A stretch of DNA of 64,000 bases from Virgibacillus necropolis (GTDB taxonomy: Bacteria; Bacillota; Bacilli; Bacillales; Amphibacillaceae): NCBI RefSeq assembly GCF_002224365.1, contig NZ_CP022437.1, positions 868,001 to 932,000 of the forward strand. The letters run 5' to 3'. The translations under genes and the position numbers were made by a program. Below are positions 8,343 through 16,334 of this stretch, one piece after another. Position 1 is the first letter of the stretch; each line of letters begins with the position of its first letter. Under the pieces are notes generated by a model, which saw nothing but the letters and a program-made list of their open reading frames with translations, ran no database searches and was not told where the DNA came from.

Positions 8343-8569
8343 TTATCAAGAAGGTTTTCTAACCTCCTACCGATTTCATTCAAATTGCCTTTCACCGATA
8401 CGATTGTGATTCGTTTGGAGTAGCAGGCAATAGCTTTTTGATGATGGCTCAGTACTATCAAATTTGAATGAAACAGTTAACAGAGAAATAAAGGGAATTA
8501 CAAGTTAGGTAGATAAAGTTAATGTGAAATTAGCCGTGTGATAATCACTATAATTTTATAAAGGTTTAA

Positions 8570-8610
8570 GATCCAAGCGAACTAAACAAATGTTCGACTG
8601 GATCTTTTTT
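8570..8610 (+). terminator. intrinsic terminator before the TrmB gene
   Basis: Arms GATCCAAGCGAAC and GTTCGACTGGATC (two mismatched positions) around an 8 to 9-base loop, followed by six T. It isolates the TrmB gene from transcription entering from the left. Confidence 0.75.
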
Positions 8611-8686
8611 ATTTGTATTTGATACTTGTCTTTAAAAAAGGAAAGCCAAATTCAAACAATATCATTGTTAAGATGCAGTTCTAAAT

Positions 8687-8702
8687 TACTACCAGGGTAG
8701 TA
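8687..8702 (+). promoter_or_regulatory. palindrome TACTACCAGGGTAGTA, probable TrmB operator
   Basis: A 16-bp sequence with perfect 7-bp arms and an AG centre, ending 24 bases before the TrmB start. It resembles the TACTNNNAGTA type site known for archaeal TrmB. Autoregulation and control of the genes after it are inferred. Confidence 0.5.
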
Positions 8703-8726
8703 TAAATAATTTTAGAGGTGAATTGC

Positions 8727-9533
8727 GTGAAATTAAAACAAGTAGTAGACAGCTTAAAGAAGCTGGGATTTACGGAATACGAAGCTAAAATTTATCTTGG
8801 ACTCCTACGTTCTCATCCGGCAAACGGAAATGCAATAGCCAAGTTATCCGGTGTGCCGACACCTAAGGTTTATGAAACAGTTCGAAAAATGCTAGAGCGT
8901 GAAATTATTTTTACGGTCTCGGGAGGGGAGGAAGGAAAAAAAGTTCGTTACAGCCCGCTTCCATATAAAGATCTTTTAAACCAAAAGAAAAAATCATTTT
9001 CGGGTAATATGTCCTTTCTTTCGGAAGCGCTAGTCGAAGTATCCTCGATGAGTGATACAGATTGGACAGAGCTGTTTGTGATTCGCGGTTACTCATCTGC
9101 TATGGAAGCAGTTGAATCCTCAATCAAAAACTCTAAATCTGAAATTGTAATGAGCTGTTGGTGTACTGAACTCGATGTTTTAATAGAACCCCTTACTGAG
9201 GCACACAATCGTGGTGTTAATATTGTAACCTTAGCTTTTGACGACAGTGACAGAGAGGTACTATGGCGTAACTTTAAACATTATGGCGGTAAAACAGTGC
9301 TTTTTCGTCATGGAGGGGAACTTTCGATTGTAATTGATCATTCCAAAGCTATTGTACTTCAGTCACTAAACGATTCACCTCATGCGGTTGTGTCAGGTCA
9401 TCCTGTAACAATTTCAACTACACGAAATTATATCCGTCATGACATTTACGTCAACCGAATGCTCGACGACTTCGAGGGGGTGATGAAACAGAGATATGGA
9501 AATGAACTTGAGCATCTAATTAGAGACTTTTGA
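8727..9533 (+). CDS. TrmB family transcriptional regulator
   Basis: Regulator of about 268 residues. The first 70 residues are the TrmB winged helix (L-G-F-T-E-Y-E-A-K-I-Y-L-G-L-L, then G-V-P-T-P-K-V-Y-E-T-V). The rest is the C-terminal effector-binding region with a phospholipase-D-like fold core (E-I-V-M-S-C-W and C-terminal beta strands). I prefer the GTG at 8727, six bases after AGAGGTG; the in-frame GTG at 8718 overlaps that site. TrmB proteins usually sense sugars, but here the neighbours are a BKACE enzyme, a cyclase-type hydrolase and a sodium symporter, so a carboxylate or amide ligand is more likely. A palindrome lies just upstream. Confidence 0.87.
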   Translation: MKLKQVVDSLKKLGFTEYEAKIYLGLLRSHPANGNAIAKLSGVPTPKVYETVRKMLEREIIFTVSGGEEGKKVRYSPLPYKDLLNQKKKSFSGNMSFLSEALVEVSSMSDTDWTELFVIRGYSSAMEAVESSIKNSKSEIVMSCWCTELDVLIEPLTEAHNRGVNIVTLAFDDSDREVLWRNFKHYGGKTVLFRHGGELSIVIDHSKAIVLQSLNDSPHAVVSGHPVTISTTRNYIRHDIYVNRMLDDFEGVMKQRYGNELEHLIRDF

Positions 9534-9630
9534 TATCGAAAACATAATCCATAAGTATAAAATTGAAAGGGTCTGCAATTTGGAGCAAGTATTGATAATG
9601 AGTAAAATTACCTAACCAAGGAGGACTTTC

Positions 9631-10443
9631 ATGGAAAAGCTAATAATTACTGTAGCAACAACTGGGGCCGTTACAACAAGGGATAACTCGCCATATCTTC
9701 CTATTACACCAACAGAAATAGCGAGTGAAGTGTTCGATTCGTATAAAGCAGGTGCATCGATTGCGCATATTCATGTTAGAGATAAAAATGGGGACCCGTC
9801 AATGGATTTTGAGAGTTTCAGGGAAACCGTTGAACGAATTAAGGAAAAATGTGACATTATTATTAATCTTACTTCTTCAGGAGGGCTAAATTTAAAAGAG
9901 GAGGATCGATTAAAGGTTTGTGAATTACAGCCAGAGTTTGCATCATTAGACGCCGGATCGATGAATTTTGGTTCCTCAGTTTTTCTGAATTCCCCTCCTT
10001 TTCTAGAGAAACTGTCAAAAAAGATGAATGAACATGAGGTTAGACCCGAAATTGAAATATTTGATTCAGGGATGATTAACAATGCCTTGATGCTTGCGAA
10101 AAAAGGACTTATTAAACCTCCTTTTCATTTTCAATTTGTTTTGGGAGTACCAGGTGGTATGACTGCCACACCAAAAAATCTCATCCATTTGATAGATAGT
10201 ATTCCACCTGGATCTACCTGGTCTGTAATAGGGATTGGAAAACACCAATTGGTCATGAATACTTTGGGGATCACACTAGGCGGACATGTACGTATTGGGA
10301 TGGAAGATAACGTCTATTACAAAAAGAATGAATTGGCAACAACAAATGCTCAATTTATCGATAGAATTGTTCGTATTTCTGATGAATTAGAAAGGGAGGT
10401 GGCGGATGTAAGTGAAGCGAGAAAGATCTTAGGATTAAACTAA
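9631..10443 (+). CDS. BKACE (beta-keto acid cleavage enzyme) family protein
   Basis: Cytoplasmic zinc enzyme of 270 residues (former DUF849). BKACE enzymes condense a beta-keto acid with acetyl-CoA and split it into acetoacetate and a new CoA ester; Kce of lysine fermentation is the type member. Visible here: the metal-binding H-I-H-V-R-D motif (His46 and His48), N-L-T-S-S-G-G in the loop region, F-V-L-G-V-P-G-G-M near residue 170, and H-V-R-I-G-M-E-D-N with the catalytic-region Glu/Asp near 232. Length is normal. The neighbouring cyclase-type hydrolase and symporter suggest that a taken-up compound is opened to a beta-keto acid which this enzyme then cleaves. Side-chain specificity cannot be read by eye. 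Start: ATG after AAGGAGG. Confidence 0.9.
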   Translation: MEKLIITVATTGAVTTRDNSPYLPITPTEIASEVFDSYKAGASIAHIHVRDKNGDPSMDFESFRETVERIKEKCDIIINLTSSGGLNLKEEDRLKVCELQPEFASLDAGSMNFGSSVFLNSPPFLEKLSKKMNEHEVRPEIEIFDSGMINNALMLAKKGLIKPPFHFQFVLGVPGGMTATPKNLIHLIDSIPPGSTWSVIGIGKHQLVMNTLGITLGGHVRIGMEDNVYYKKNELATTNAQFIDRIVRISDELEREVADVSEARKILGLN

Positions 10444-10460
10444 ATTTGGGGGGATATCTA

Positions 10461-11225
10461 ATGAGTAGTTTTCAGATCATTGATTTAAGCGTACCGATAA
10501 GCGAGAGAGTTAAGGAACCACTTCCTGCTAAAGTTGACTATTGCAAGCATGAACAAGGAGCCGAACAGGCTGCAAAGATGTTTGAGTTAGAACCAAATGA
10601 TTTTCCCGAAAATAAAGCATGGGCGGTAGAAACCGTAACATTAAGTACTCATACAGGTACACATGTTGATGCACCTTGGCATTACTGGCCAACAACAGAC
10701 GGGAAACCATCGAGAACAATTGATGAACTTCCACTTGAATGGTTCTACGGATCGGGCGTTTTATTTGATTTTCATAAAAAAGAGCCAGGCTATGAGATTA
10801 CAACTGAAGATCTAAAACAAAAACTTAAAGAGTTGAATTATGAACTAAAGCCTTATGATATTGTTTTAATTCGGACCGATGCAGACAAAAAGATTTTTGA
10901 AGATAATTATTTCAATGCCCATTCAGGTGTTTCCGCTGAAGCTACCCATTGGTTAATAGATCAGGGGATAAAAGTTATGGGGATTGACGGTTGGGGCTGG
11001 GACATACCTTTCCATTTGCAGGCTGAAGAATATAAAAAGAATCCAAGAGATGGTGTTTTATGGGCAGCTCACTTTGTAGGGCAGGAAAAGGAATATTGTC
11101 AAATCGAAAAGTTAGCTAACCTTGATCAAATTCCTAAGCCCTATGGATTTAAGGTAGCTGTTTTTCCTGTGAAAATTGAAAAGGCAAGTGCCGGATGGGC
11201 GAGACCTGTAGCAATTATTGAATAG
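10461..11225 (+). CDS. cyclase family (kynurenine formamidase-like) metal hydrolase
   Basis: A 254-residue protein of the cyclase/KynB-like family. The metal-binding signature H-T-G-T-H-V-D-A-P-W-H spans residues about 64-74, followed by the family stretch D-I-V-L-I-R-T-D and G-I-D-G-W-G-W-D. Members hydrolyse N-formylkynurenine, isatin and other amides or lactams using Mn or Zn. No other tryptophan catabolic genes are here, so kynurenine is unlikely. Start: ATG at 10461 with GGGGGGATAT upstream; an in-frame TTG 15 bases earlier overlaps that site. It lies 17 bases after the BKACE gene and 11 before the symporter, so the three are one operon. Confidence 0.87.
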   Translation: MSSFQIIDLSVPISERVKEPLPAKVDYCKHEQGAEQAAKMFELEPNDFPENKAWAVETVTLSTHTGTHVDAPWHYWPTTDGKPSRTIDELPLEWFYGSGVLFDFHKKEPGYEITTEDLKQKLKELNYELKPYDIVLIRTDADKKIFEDNYFNAHSGVSAEATHWLIDQGIKVMGIDGWGWDIPFHLQAEEYKKNPRDGVLWAAHFVGQEKEYCQIEKLANLDQIPKPYGFKVAVFPVKIEKASAGWARPVAIIE

Positions 11226-11236
11226 GGGGGATATTG

Positions 11237-13210
11237 ATGAGTTTTAATTCAGTGTTTCTTATTTACTTTTTAATCTTTTTTATTGTACTGCTGTATGGTG
11301 GCTGGATAACGAGAAAATGGGTAAAAAATTCGAACGACTACTTATTAGCTGGTAGAGAAGTTGGTTTAATAATTAACGTCTTTGGAGTTGCAGCAATAGG
11401 GTTTGCTGGTACCATCATTACACTTGGGCCAGGGCTAGCTGTTTTATATGGTTTTTGGGGATCATATGGTTTCGGTTTTGCTTATCTTTTTGGTGGATTA
11501 GCCCTTTATGGAATTTTCTTTGCACCTTATATTCGCAGATCCGGTGCACACACACTACCTGAATGGCTTGAAATGAGGTTTGATTCAAGAACGAGGGTAC
11601 TAGTAACTATCGCGAGTATACTAGGCCTACTTGGAATTATGGCAAATAACGTGGTTTCCATGGCTATAGTTGTTAACGGTTTTACTGGTTGGTCTTTAAT
11701 CTGGACCCTCTCCGCAATCTTTTTATTGTTTTTGTTATTCACTTATATTGGGGGCTTCTGGGCTGTAACATTGACTGACTTTCTTCAAATGTGTATTGGT
11801 TTAGTTGCGCTCCCGGCAATGCTACTTTCGTTGTTAATAGAATTCGGCGGATTTAACTTTATTAAGAATAACTGGCCGAGTGATTTAAGTTATTGGACAC
11901 ACGGATTTACTGGGGATCAGTTAAGTATCTTTTCCTTGCAATATCCTAGTCTATTAACCTTTTTTATCCTATTTGCCTGTTTCCTAGTATGGGGAAACAA
12001 TTATTACTGGCTACGAGTATCATCTACCAGAACTGAAAAAACTGCAAAATTATCATTTGTATTTGCAGTTATTTTATTGGCAGCGGTACCCTATTTAATT
12101 CTTACAATAACAGGATTATATGCTGGTTCGTCATTCCCTGAAATTTTCACTCCTAATGGTGGTAGCGTTTCACCAATGGCTGCATTTGGAGTTGTTCTGA
12201 AAGGATTACCAATAGCTGTAGCAGCACTTGCTCTTATGGGGTCACTCGCCGCGTCTATCTCTACTTCTACAACGGCTTTAATAGGGGCCTCTGGCACAGC
12301 AGTAAGAGATATTTACCAACGTCACATAAAACCAACGGCAACACCTAAAGAGCTTACTTTACCTTCAAAGCTAATAACAGTAGGCTTAGGAATATTAGTT
12401 TGGTTATTTTGCTTTTACCCAGGTGGGCCATTATATCTATTCGCTTTTGCAACAGCGTGGTTAGGACCACCTTCTGTTTTAGTGTTTTTAGGAATATGGT
12501 GGAAACGCACATCAAAACAGGGAGCATTTTATGGGGCTGTTCTAGGAATTGGGATAACAGCGTTACTTACCTTGTTAGATTTGTTAGGAATATTTTCAAT
12601 AAGCCAATATACGCATGTTGGTGTAGTTGGACTATTTGTTACTGTATTATTCACCGTTACTGTGAGTTTAATGACTATCCCGAATTATTATGGTAAGGCA
12701 AATTGGAAACTAAAAGAAGAGCCTACTGCAGAACTGTTTAAACTCAATGAACAGGAAAAAGAAGTATTAAAACTTATATCTTCAGGTTATAACACAATGG
12801 CTGAAGTTTCGGATATGCTTGGAGTAGATTCTTCGGTAAGCAATAAACTTGTTGAAAAGCTGGATCAAACTAGGTTAATTTACCGGAGTAACTATACGGG
12901 ACCAGGTTTCTATAGTTTTAATTTGACCGAAGCAGGATCAGAATATATCAATCGAAACATGGATTCAGATGAAAGAGTTGAAGAATTTTTAATGGTGGAG
13001 GATCTGACTATTTTGCGAAAAATAGGGCTAGGAGTAACAGAATTCAATAAGTATGTAGAGGAGACAGACATGGATTCATTAAAGGTTTCTGTAATTGTTT
13101 CAAAGTTAATTAAACAGGGATATTTAAAAGAAAGCGGTCTATGGAAAAGGCAGATCAATATTAATGAGGCTGGCAAGGCAGTTTTAGATAAATATAAGTT
13201 CATAGGATGA
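11237..13210 (+). CDS. sodium/solute symporter fused to C-terminal winged-helix domains
   Basis: Protein of 657 residues. Residues 1 to about 485 are a sodium:solute symporter (SSS) with some 13 hydrophobic segments; family marks include D-Y-L-L-A-G-R-E near residue 35, the G-G-F-W-A-V-T-L-T-D-F-L-Q motif and the A-A-S-I-S-T-S-T-T-A-L sodium-site helix. After the last membrane span a soluble tail of about 155 residues starts with L-N-E-Q-E-K-E-V-L-K-L-I-S. It reads as two winged-helix-like repeats, each with a short helical unit, a V-x-K-L-x-x-x-x-L-I/Y recognition-type helix and a wing ending in E-A-G. Ordinary SSS proteins stop before this point. Start: ATG at 11237 after AGGGGGG. The tail may sense substrate or bind DNA (inference). 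Confidence 0.88.
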   Translation: MSFNSVFLIYFLIFFIVLLYGGWITRKWVKNSNDYLLAGREVGLIINVFGVAAIGFAGTIITLGPGLAVLYGFWGSYGFGFAYLFGGLALYGIFFAPYIRRSGAHTLPEWLEMRFDSRTRVLVTIASILGLLGIMANNVVSMAIVVNGFTGWSLIWTLSAIFLLFLLFTYIGGFWAVTLTDFLQMCIGLVALPAMLLSLLIEFGGFNFIKNNWPSDLSYWTHGFTGDQLSIFSLQYPSLLTFFILFACFLVWGNNYYWLRVSSTRTEKTAKLSFVFAVILLAAVPYLILTITGLYAGSSFPEIFTPNGGSVSPMAAFGVVLKGLPIAVAALALMGSLAASISTSTTALIGASGTAVRDIYQRHIKPTATPKELTLPSKLITVGLGILVWLFCFYPGGPLYLFAFATAWLGPPSVLVFLGIWWKRTSKQGAFYGAVLGIGITALLTLLDLLGIFSISQYTHVGVVGLFVTVLFTVTVSLMTIPNYYGKANWKLKEEPTAELFKLNEQEKEVLKLISSGYNTMAEVSDMLGVDSSVSNKLVEKLDQTRLIYRSNYTGPGFYSFNLTEAGSEYINRNMDSDERVEEFLMVEDLTILRKIGLGVTEFNKYVEETDMDSLKVSVIVSKLIKQGYLKESGLWKRQININEAGKAVLDKYKFIG

Positions 13211-13234
13211 TAACAATTGTTTGAGAACTAGTAA

Positions 13235-13276
13235 ACACCAACAGTGAGGAGGTTACTCACTCATCACTGTTGGTGT
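13235..13276 (+). terminator. hairpin after the symporter gene
   Basis: Perfect 13-bp arms (ACACCAACAGTGA and its complement) 24 bases after the symporter stop. It lacks a strong T run, so termination may be partial. Confidence 0.6.
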
Positions 13277-13329
13277 ATTTGATAACTCGATAAGTTTCGT
13301 TTCTTTAGATGAGAAGTCCCGATAAGGCT

Positions 13330-13458
13330 TTAATACAATTGAGGTTCGTTAAGTTTATGTTCTCGGAACCACTTAGCTATACCAAAGCTACTTTCTTTCC
13401 AGGCATCAAAACGTAATTTCCATTCTATTCTTTTTTCCTTATTAATTGATAAGAAGAT
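13330..13458 (-). pseudogene. IS66 TnpA-type accessory gene remnant
   Basis: A minus-strand open stretch ending in TAA at 13330-13332 encodes I-E-W-K-L-R-F-D-A-W-K-E-S, then G-I-A-K-W-F-R-E-H and E-P-Q-L-Y. This is the N-terminal helix-turn-helix pattern of IS66 TnpA (Orf1): W-x-x-R, then a S-G-x-x-x-x-x-W-x-R/E-x-H/N repeat. It stops where the family continues with Y-W, and there is no TnpB or TnpC. I read it as an insertion-sequence fossil. It explains much of the 13277-13524 gap. Confidence 0.55.
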
Positions 13459-13524
13459 TATCTCATGACAGACTTACAATTAATATGTGGTTTCTATTTG
13501 ACGCTTACCTTTTAATAAATTATT

Positions 13525-14118
13525 TTAGTTTCTGTGCTTGCTTACTTCGTGCCTTATCCTTTCACCTTCTTTTTCTGCAATAGACTTAGATAAAGTCTGA
13601 TAATAGTAAAAGAAGTATAAATTTTTAATTTTTACAGCACCCCATATTGATCCTAAAAGAACTCTAAAATTATTTGTTAATTTTTTATTTTCCTCAGGGT
13701 ATTTTTTATAAAAATTTATCAATTCCTCTTCAAAATGAGCCTTCTCTTTTTTGCTCAATGTAGATAAAAGGTCTTGGTAATCTTTTTGTGTAACTTCAAA
13801 TTCTAAATCATGAGCATATTGATTTCTAATCTTATTCAATTTTCCTATTGGAGGTATTAGTTCTTCATCTACAACACCTAATGATTTCACCAAATCTATT
13901 TTATGGGAAAATTGAACTTCTAATAATTTTCCATTTAAAGATACCTTACTTAATAATTCATTGATTTCTCTTTCTAAATATAGATGTGCCCTTAGTACAA
14001 TAATTAACATATTTTCATCATTTGTTAATTCTATAAAATGTTCATATGATTCTCGCCAATCCTTCAATCTAATATCACGCCAAAAAAGAAGGTCTTTTTG
14101 TAATTCTTTTTTTTCCAT
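13525..14118 (-). CDS. HEPN-like protein with RNxxxH motif
   Basis: Soluble 197-residue, helix-rich protein. The segment L-R-A-H-L-Y-L-E-R-E-I-N-E-L-L near residue 42 and K-I-R-N-Q-Y-A-H near residue 96 match the two conserved helices of HEPN domains; Arg98 and His103 form the Rx4H pair that is catalytic in HEPN ribonucleases. No partner antitoxin (MNT nucleotidyltransferase or other) lies beside it: upstream is the sigma cassette, downstream an IS66 fossil. The tail is basic and ends with two aromatic-rich helices. It could be a stand-alone RNase, a MltR-like regulator, or an orphaned defence gene. It carries many rare-looking AT-rich codons. Start: ATG with GGAGGAAG 5 to 12 bases before it. 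Confidence 0.65.
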   Translation of the reverse strand: MEKKELQKDLLFWRDIRLKDWRESYEHFIELTNDENMLIIVLRAHLYLEREINELLSKVSLNGKLLEVQFSHKIDLVKSLGVVDEELIPPIGKLNKIRNQYAHDLEFEVTQKDYQDLLSTLSKKEKAHFEEELINFYKKYPEENKKLTNNFRVLLGSIWGAVKIKNLYFFYYYQTLSKSIAEKEGERIRHEVSKHRN

Positions 14119-14690
14119 AAACTCTTCCTCCTTCTATCTAGCCTATTCGACACAAGGAGGGAAAACCCTTTTTTTACCCATCATTATTTTACAAGGTACA
14201 GAAGGATGAAAGACTACTAGTGAAAATTCTATTTTGGCGCTTGGTTATGGAAGTCTGTGGTGAATTGTTGGATGGTGATAATATTCAAATCGCGGACCCA
14301 TTCTTGACCCATTGCTTGACTATTGCTGGACCCATTTAGGACCATACTTAAACAATAAATAAAACAAAAGAGAAGAAGAGAATAAGAAAAGAAGAAATGC
14401 GCGAGGGTATTTCAATATTTTTTAATAGATGCGTCACCAATGTGAACAGAGTAATCGATTATGGGTGTGGGAGAAAATTACGGGAAGTTGCAGCATAAAA
14501 ACGAGAATAACACAGATTTCTTTGCAAGGGTATTACCGAATTCTCCATGATATTTAATTTTTATTTTTCGCCCTAGAAAATGAAGGGATTTTTTATTTTT
14601 TAAGTATTTTTTATTTACATGCCACCAAATGGGGTACCTTCTTCGATTATAGAAGTAAAAGAGTATTAGTAACTCGCTGGGGGAGAAAGA
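14119..14690 (+). promoter_or_regulatory. leader region of sigma cassette 1 with repeated ACCCATT motifs
   Basis: Gene-free stretch between the HEPN gene and the sigma-factor gene. From about 14202 onwards it is closely repeated at 36788 upstream of the second sigma gene. At 14293-14350 it carries short direct repeats: GGACCCATTCTT, TGACCCATTGCTT, GGACCCATTTAG and GGACCATACTT. Conservation of the leader in both copies suggests it contains the promoter and control sites. I could not place an unambiguous -35/-10 pair. Confidence 0.4.
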
Positions 14691-15258
14691 ATGGATAAGA
14701 ATAATCAATTTACGTTTGAAGCAATTTTTGAGCAAAATCAGCGGAGAATTCATTACCATATTCATAAGTTACGTATTAATGATCCCCACCAAGAGTTTTA
14801 CCAGGAAGGACTTTTCGCCATGTGGAATGCCTATAAAACGTATGAACCGGATAAAGGCGTCATGTCAACTTACTTCAACTATACGATCAAAAATCGTTTA
14901 ATTGATTTAATGCGTAAAAAGTCAAGAGAACAACAGAACGAAGGTGCATGTGTGCAAGAGATAGGAAACAGAACGTATAACAGTAATCGCATCCGCAAAA
15001 GCAATGCACTTATTCCGGATATTACGGACATACCAATTGATGATTCGTCTACGATGATTTGGGAGCATGTAAAGTCATTAGTAACAGAAAGTCAATGGAG
15101 CTGGGTGTATCACTACATTATTTTAAATATGTCAATGAAGGAAATTGCTGAACAAGAAGGTACGACGGTTGAAGCCGTGAAGAGCCATGGAAAACGGGCG
15201 AGGAAGAGATTGAGAGAAGCGGGTTTGAAGGAGTTGATGAGGGGGTTGGATTAGGTGC
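14202..15258 (+). repeat. 1-kb direct repeat, copy 1 (sigma cassette)
   Basis: This segment recurs in the same orientation at 36788-37833. Similarity runs from an ACTACTAGTGAAA sequence through the leader and the whole sigma gene to GGATTAGGTGCT just after its stop. The coding parts are more alike than the leaders. Confidence 0.85.
14691..15254 (+). CDS. sigma-70 family RNA polymerase sigma factor, copy 1
   Basis: A 187-residue small sigma factor. Region 2 lies at about residues 20-75 (Y-Q-E-G-L-F-A-M-W-N-A-Y, then G-V-M-S-T-Y-F-N-Y-T-I-K-N-R-L-I-D), and region 4 at about 135-180 (I-A-E-Q-E-G-T-T-V-E-A-V-K-S-H-G-K-R-A-R). There is no region 1 or 3. Its copy at 37266 differs at only eight residues by my count. 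Start: ATG after GGGGGAGAAAGA. No anti-sigma gene adjoins either copy. The target regulon is unknown; phage-type and competence-type small sigma factors have the same layout. Confidence 0.85.
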   Translation: MDKNNQFTFEAIFEQNQRRIHYHIHKLRINDPHQEFYQEGLFAMWNAYKTYEPDKGVMSTYFNYTIKNRLIDLMRKKSREQQNEGACVQEIGNRTYNSNRIRKSNALIPDITDIPIDDSSTMIWEHVKSLVTESQWSWVYHYIILNMSMKEIAEQEGTTVEAVKSHGKRARKRLREAGLKELMRGLD

Positions 15259-15457
15259 TGGGTGTTGGTTTTCTGGATGAAGGATTCAAACACAAGATAA
15301 AGAAGAAAATTGATTATCACGAATAAGCCATTCAATACATAGGTGAAACACTAGAAGACCATTTGCGTTGTCTTTTATGGATGGGCTTTACACCACCAAA
15401 ATCATACACTAGTGAAAAGCCTATATCGATTACAATGTAGTCAAATATAGTTCGTCG

Positions 15458-15485
15458 GTCCAACTGGTTGATCAACCAGTTGGAC
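15458..15485. repeat. perfect 28-bp palindrome
   Basis: Two 14-base arms (GTCCAACTGGTTGA and its exact complement) with no loop. It sits in the 363-base gap between sigma cassette 1 and the GntR/FCD gene and has no T run, so it is more likely a protein-binding or transposon-end sequence than a terminator. The rest of this gap (15259-15457) shows nothing I can assign. Confidence 0.7.
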
Positions 15486-15558
15486 TTTACATTGGAAAGC
15501 CCAAATTAACTATTAATGAACTAAAAACAATAAACCATTTATAATTTTTTGTCTAGTA

Positions 15559-15596
15559 TTGACAATTCTGTGAAGTATAATGTATTATGTATACAT
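15559..15596 (+). promoter_or_regulatory. promoter and ATGTATACAT operator of the GntR/FCD gene
   Basis: TTGACA (15559-15564), 18 bases, TATTAT (15583-15588). The palindrome ATGTATACAT at 15587-15596 overlaps the -10 end and matches the usual FCD-type GntR half-site pattern. Autorepression is inferred. Confidence 0.65.
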
Positions 15597-15617
15597 CATA
15601 CAAAGAGAGGTTAGTAT

Positions 15618-16286
15618 ATGGAAAAATTGAGGATACAACCTATTAAAAAGAATAAAACTACAAAAGAAATTGTATATGAAAAACTGAAAACGGCAATTTT
15701 AATTGGTTCTATTAATAATCAGGAGATACTAACGGAAACAATGCTTTCTGAAGCACTAGAAACCTCAAGAACTCCTATTAGAGAAGCTGTTGCTGATTTA
15801 ACAAAAGAAGGTTTATTAGTTCATATACCAAGAAAAGGATTTCACGTTAGAGAAATTACAGAAAATGAAAAAGATCAAATTATTTTCTTGCGATCAGCTA
15901 TTGAATCAGAAGGATTAAAAAAGCTTGCTTCAACAGTAACTAAAGAACAGATAGTTGAGTTATTAGAAATTGTAGGAAATCAAGAAACTTCGATGAAAGA
16001 AGACGATCGAGTAAGATATATTGAATTAGATCAACTATTTCATCAACAAATATTAGAATTCGCAAATCAAAATATCTTAAGTCAGTTGTTACAGGATATG
16101 TACAATCTAACAAGACTAATTGGTCATCATGCTCTTATGAAAGATGGAAGAATGAGAGAAGTGTTGAAAGAACACAAGGAAATTATTCAATCGTTAGAAA
16201 TAAATGATGGTGATAAAGCAGCGCAATTGATGAAAGAACATTTGGAGATTACAAAAGAAATTGTAAAGACGGTAAAAACGAATTAA
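15618..16286 (+). CDS. GntR family (FadR/FCD) transcriptional regulator
   Basis: Regulator of 222 residues. The N-terminal winged helix covers residues about 15-80 (T-M-L-S-E-A-L-E-T-S-R-T-P-I-R-E-A-V, wing P-R-K-G-F-H-V). The remainder is an all-helical FCD domain with the metal-site residues D-Q-L-F-H-Q-Q-I-L near 130, H-H near 168 and E-H-K-E-I at 190. FCD regulators sense carboxylic acids. The gene begins the cluster of DUF2848, nitrilase, TRAP and DUF1445 genes, consistent with a carboxylate or amide inducer. Start: ATG after AAAGAGAGG. Confidence 0.9.
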   Translation: MEKLRIQPIKKNKTTKEIVYEKLKTAILIGSINNQEILTETMLSEALETSRTPIREAVADLTKEGLLVHIPRKGFHVREITENEKDQIIFLRSAIESEGLKKLASTVTKEQIVELLEIVGNQETSMKEDDRVRYIELDQLFHQQILEFANQNILSQLLQDMYNLTRLIGHHALMKDGRMREVLKEHKEIIQSLEINDGDKAAQLMKEHLEITKEIVKTVKTN

Positions 16287-16303
16287 ATTTTTTTATTAAT
16301 TTA

Positions 16304-16317
16304 AGAAAGCGTTACCA
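16304..16317 (+). promoter_or_regulatory. cre-like CcpA box
   Basis: AGAAAGCGTTACCA matches the cre consensus at 12 of 14 positions. It lies 18 bases before the DUF2848 start, between the regulator and the catabolic genes. Confidence 0.5.
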
Positions 16318-16334
16318 TATGAGGGGGATTTATC

